From Ligula intestinalis (taxonomy: Eukaryota > Platyhelminthes > Cestoda > Diphyllobothriidea > Diphyllobothriidae), in contig JAYGXS010000005.1 of the NCBI GenBank assembly GCA_036362985.1, positions 56,149,347-56,213,346 of the forward strand: a DNA stretch of 64,000 nucleotides. The letters run 5' to 3'. The first letter of the stretch is position 1; every line of letters begins with the position of its first letter. Below, in pieces: positions 63,305 through 64,000 of this stretch. The notes under the pieces were generated by a model. It was not told where the DNA came from. It saw only the letters and a list, made by a program, of their open reading frames with translations, and searched no databases. Position numbers and translations under genes: made by a program.

Positions 63305-63420
63305 TATTATCCTGACGTTTCGGATTCCCTCGGGAATCCTTTATCATAGGTAATAGAAGATCAGCCTGAGACATACGCAGATAGGGTGATACATGCACAG
63401 ATTACACGGTATTTATAGTT
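63305..63420 (-). repeat. PLE terminus with perfect stem hairpin
   Basis: On the minus strand: GGATTCCC-GA-GGGAATCC hairpin (8 bp), followed by GAAAC and GTC, but CTATGAT where CTGATGA is expected. Same arrangement at 59630-59715. Probably the 3' terminus of the PLE unit that follows at 63490-64000. Confidence 0.5.
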
Positions 63421-63489
63421 CGTAACGGTCACCCACATGCGTACTTTAATTGTCAGTTCCTTTAGCCACCGCTTGAGGTCTTAATTGGT

Positions 63490-64000
63490 GCAGTGATGGC
63501 TCATTCATTGCCACATTGTTCTTGTCCGCTTCAGTGCGGGTTTGATAAATGCTCGGTAATTATGCCCACTGCCGTCAGAGTTGTTGTTGCGCCCGGTCCT
63601 TCCCATGTGACTGATTTTCTCGCTCAGAAAATTTCTCAGTACACTGTATGGGAACGCCAAATGGATGCTCGCGGCTCAGGCGGTTGTCGCCTGTTGTGAA
63701 AATTTAGTCCTCGTCAAACTTCAAAATATGGTCGGGTCCCGTCGAGTGAGTTGCAACCTGGGAGTTGGCGTCTTCCTTCCTCACCGCCGCTGCATGCTCG
63801 GCCATTCGTGTCCGGTATAATCTCCCGGTTTCTCCGACGTAGATGCTTTGTCCACAACTGCACCAGATCCGGTAAACGACTCCAGATGTTTCCTGCCGTG
63901 GCAGTGGGTCTTTCGGCCTCATGACCCGGCGCCTGACGGCTGCTTCTGGGCTGTGCGCGACTCCAACTACAAGGGGGGGGGGTGAGAAGACGGCTGACCA
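63490..64000 (-). pseudogene. PLE GIY-YIG endonuclease, runs off window
   Basis: The minus strand reads VGVAHSPEAAVRRRVMRPKD, then SGVVYRIWCSCGQSIYVGET GRLYRTRMAEHAAAV and THSTGPDHILKFDED. The GIY-YIG core (VVYRI...YVGETGR-LxxR...EH) is intact. A 10-G run at 63973-63982 and a stop after FDED limit it. The RT part would lie beyond 64000. Confidence 0.75.

Overview
The window looks like flatworm (platyhelminth) nuclear DNA, most probably from a tapeworm or fluke with a repeat-rich genome. The reasons are: two spliced protein genes on the + strand; a run of 28-38 nt introns at the 5' end of one of them; and dense decayed Penelope-like elements (PLEs), an RTE-type LINE family and tRNA-derived SINEs. 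The order and species are inference. A run of ten N (42841-42850) marks an assembly gap.

Gene 1 (705-40535, +) is the 3' part of a full-size ABC transporter of the ABCC/MRP class. Eighteen exons join in phase without a break and encode 1,109 residues: the end of TMD1, NBD1, an acidic/serine-rich linker, TMD2, NBD2 and the stop codon. The N-terminal part (about 430 residues by comparison with MRP1-type proteins) lies upstream of the window. Every junction was checked for phase and for family continuity. One intron (8257-10743) needs a GC donor.

Gene 2 (51475-59265, +) is U2AF1, the small subunit of the U2 snRNP auxiliary factor that reads the 3' splice-site AG. Six exons lie within 643 bp, separated by introns of 35, 33, 28, 38 and 33 nt. 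After them come two separate, complete terminal exons (54521-54701 and 59079-59265). Each has its own acceptor, completes zinc finger 2 in the same phase, and ends in its own basic tail, stop codon and nearby poly(A)-like hexamer. The gene therefore appears able to make two proteins (218 and 220 aa) differing in zinc finger 2 and the C-terminus.

Most of the rest is transposon debris in introns and intergenic DNA. PLE fragments (reverse transcriptase, GIY-YIG endonuclease, C-terminal domain) recur on both strands, several next to hammerhead-ribozyme-like motifs and arranged as inverted pairs. RTE-type LINE copies lie at 18.3-19.1 kb (+), 21.7-24.4 kb (-) and 46.3-47.3 kb (+). A decayed Ty3/gypsy element occupies 49.6-51.0 kb (-). 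Three candidate solo LTRs, at least two tRNA-derived SINE groups, three terminal-inverted-repeat element types and a six-unit satellite (13.95-14.91 kb) complete the picture. No functional tRNA or rRNA gene and no bacterial feature was found. Exon coordinates are firm; transposon boundaries are approximate.
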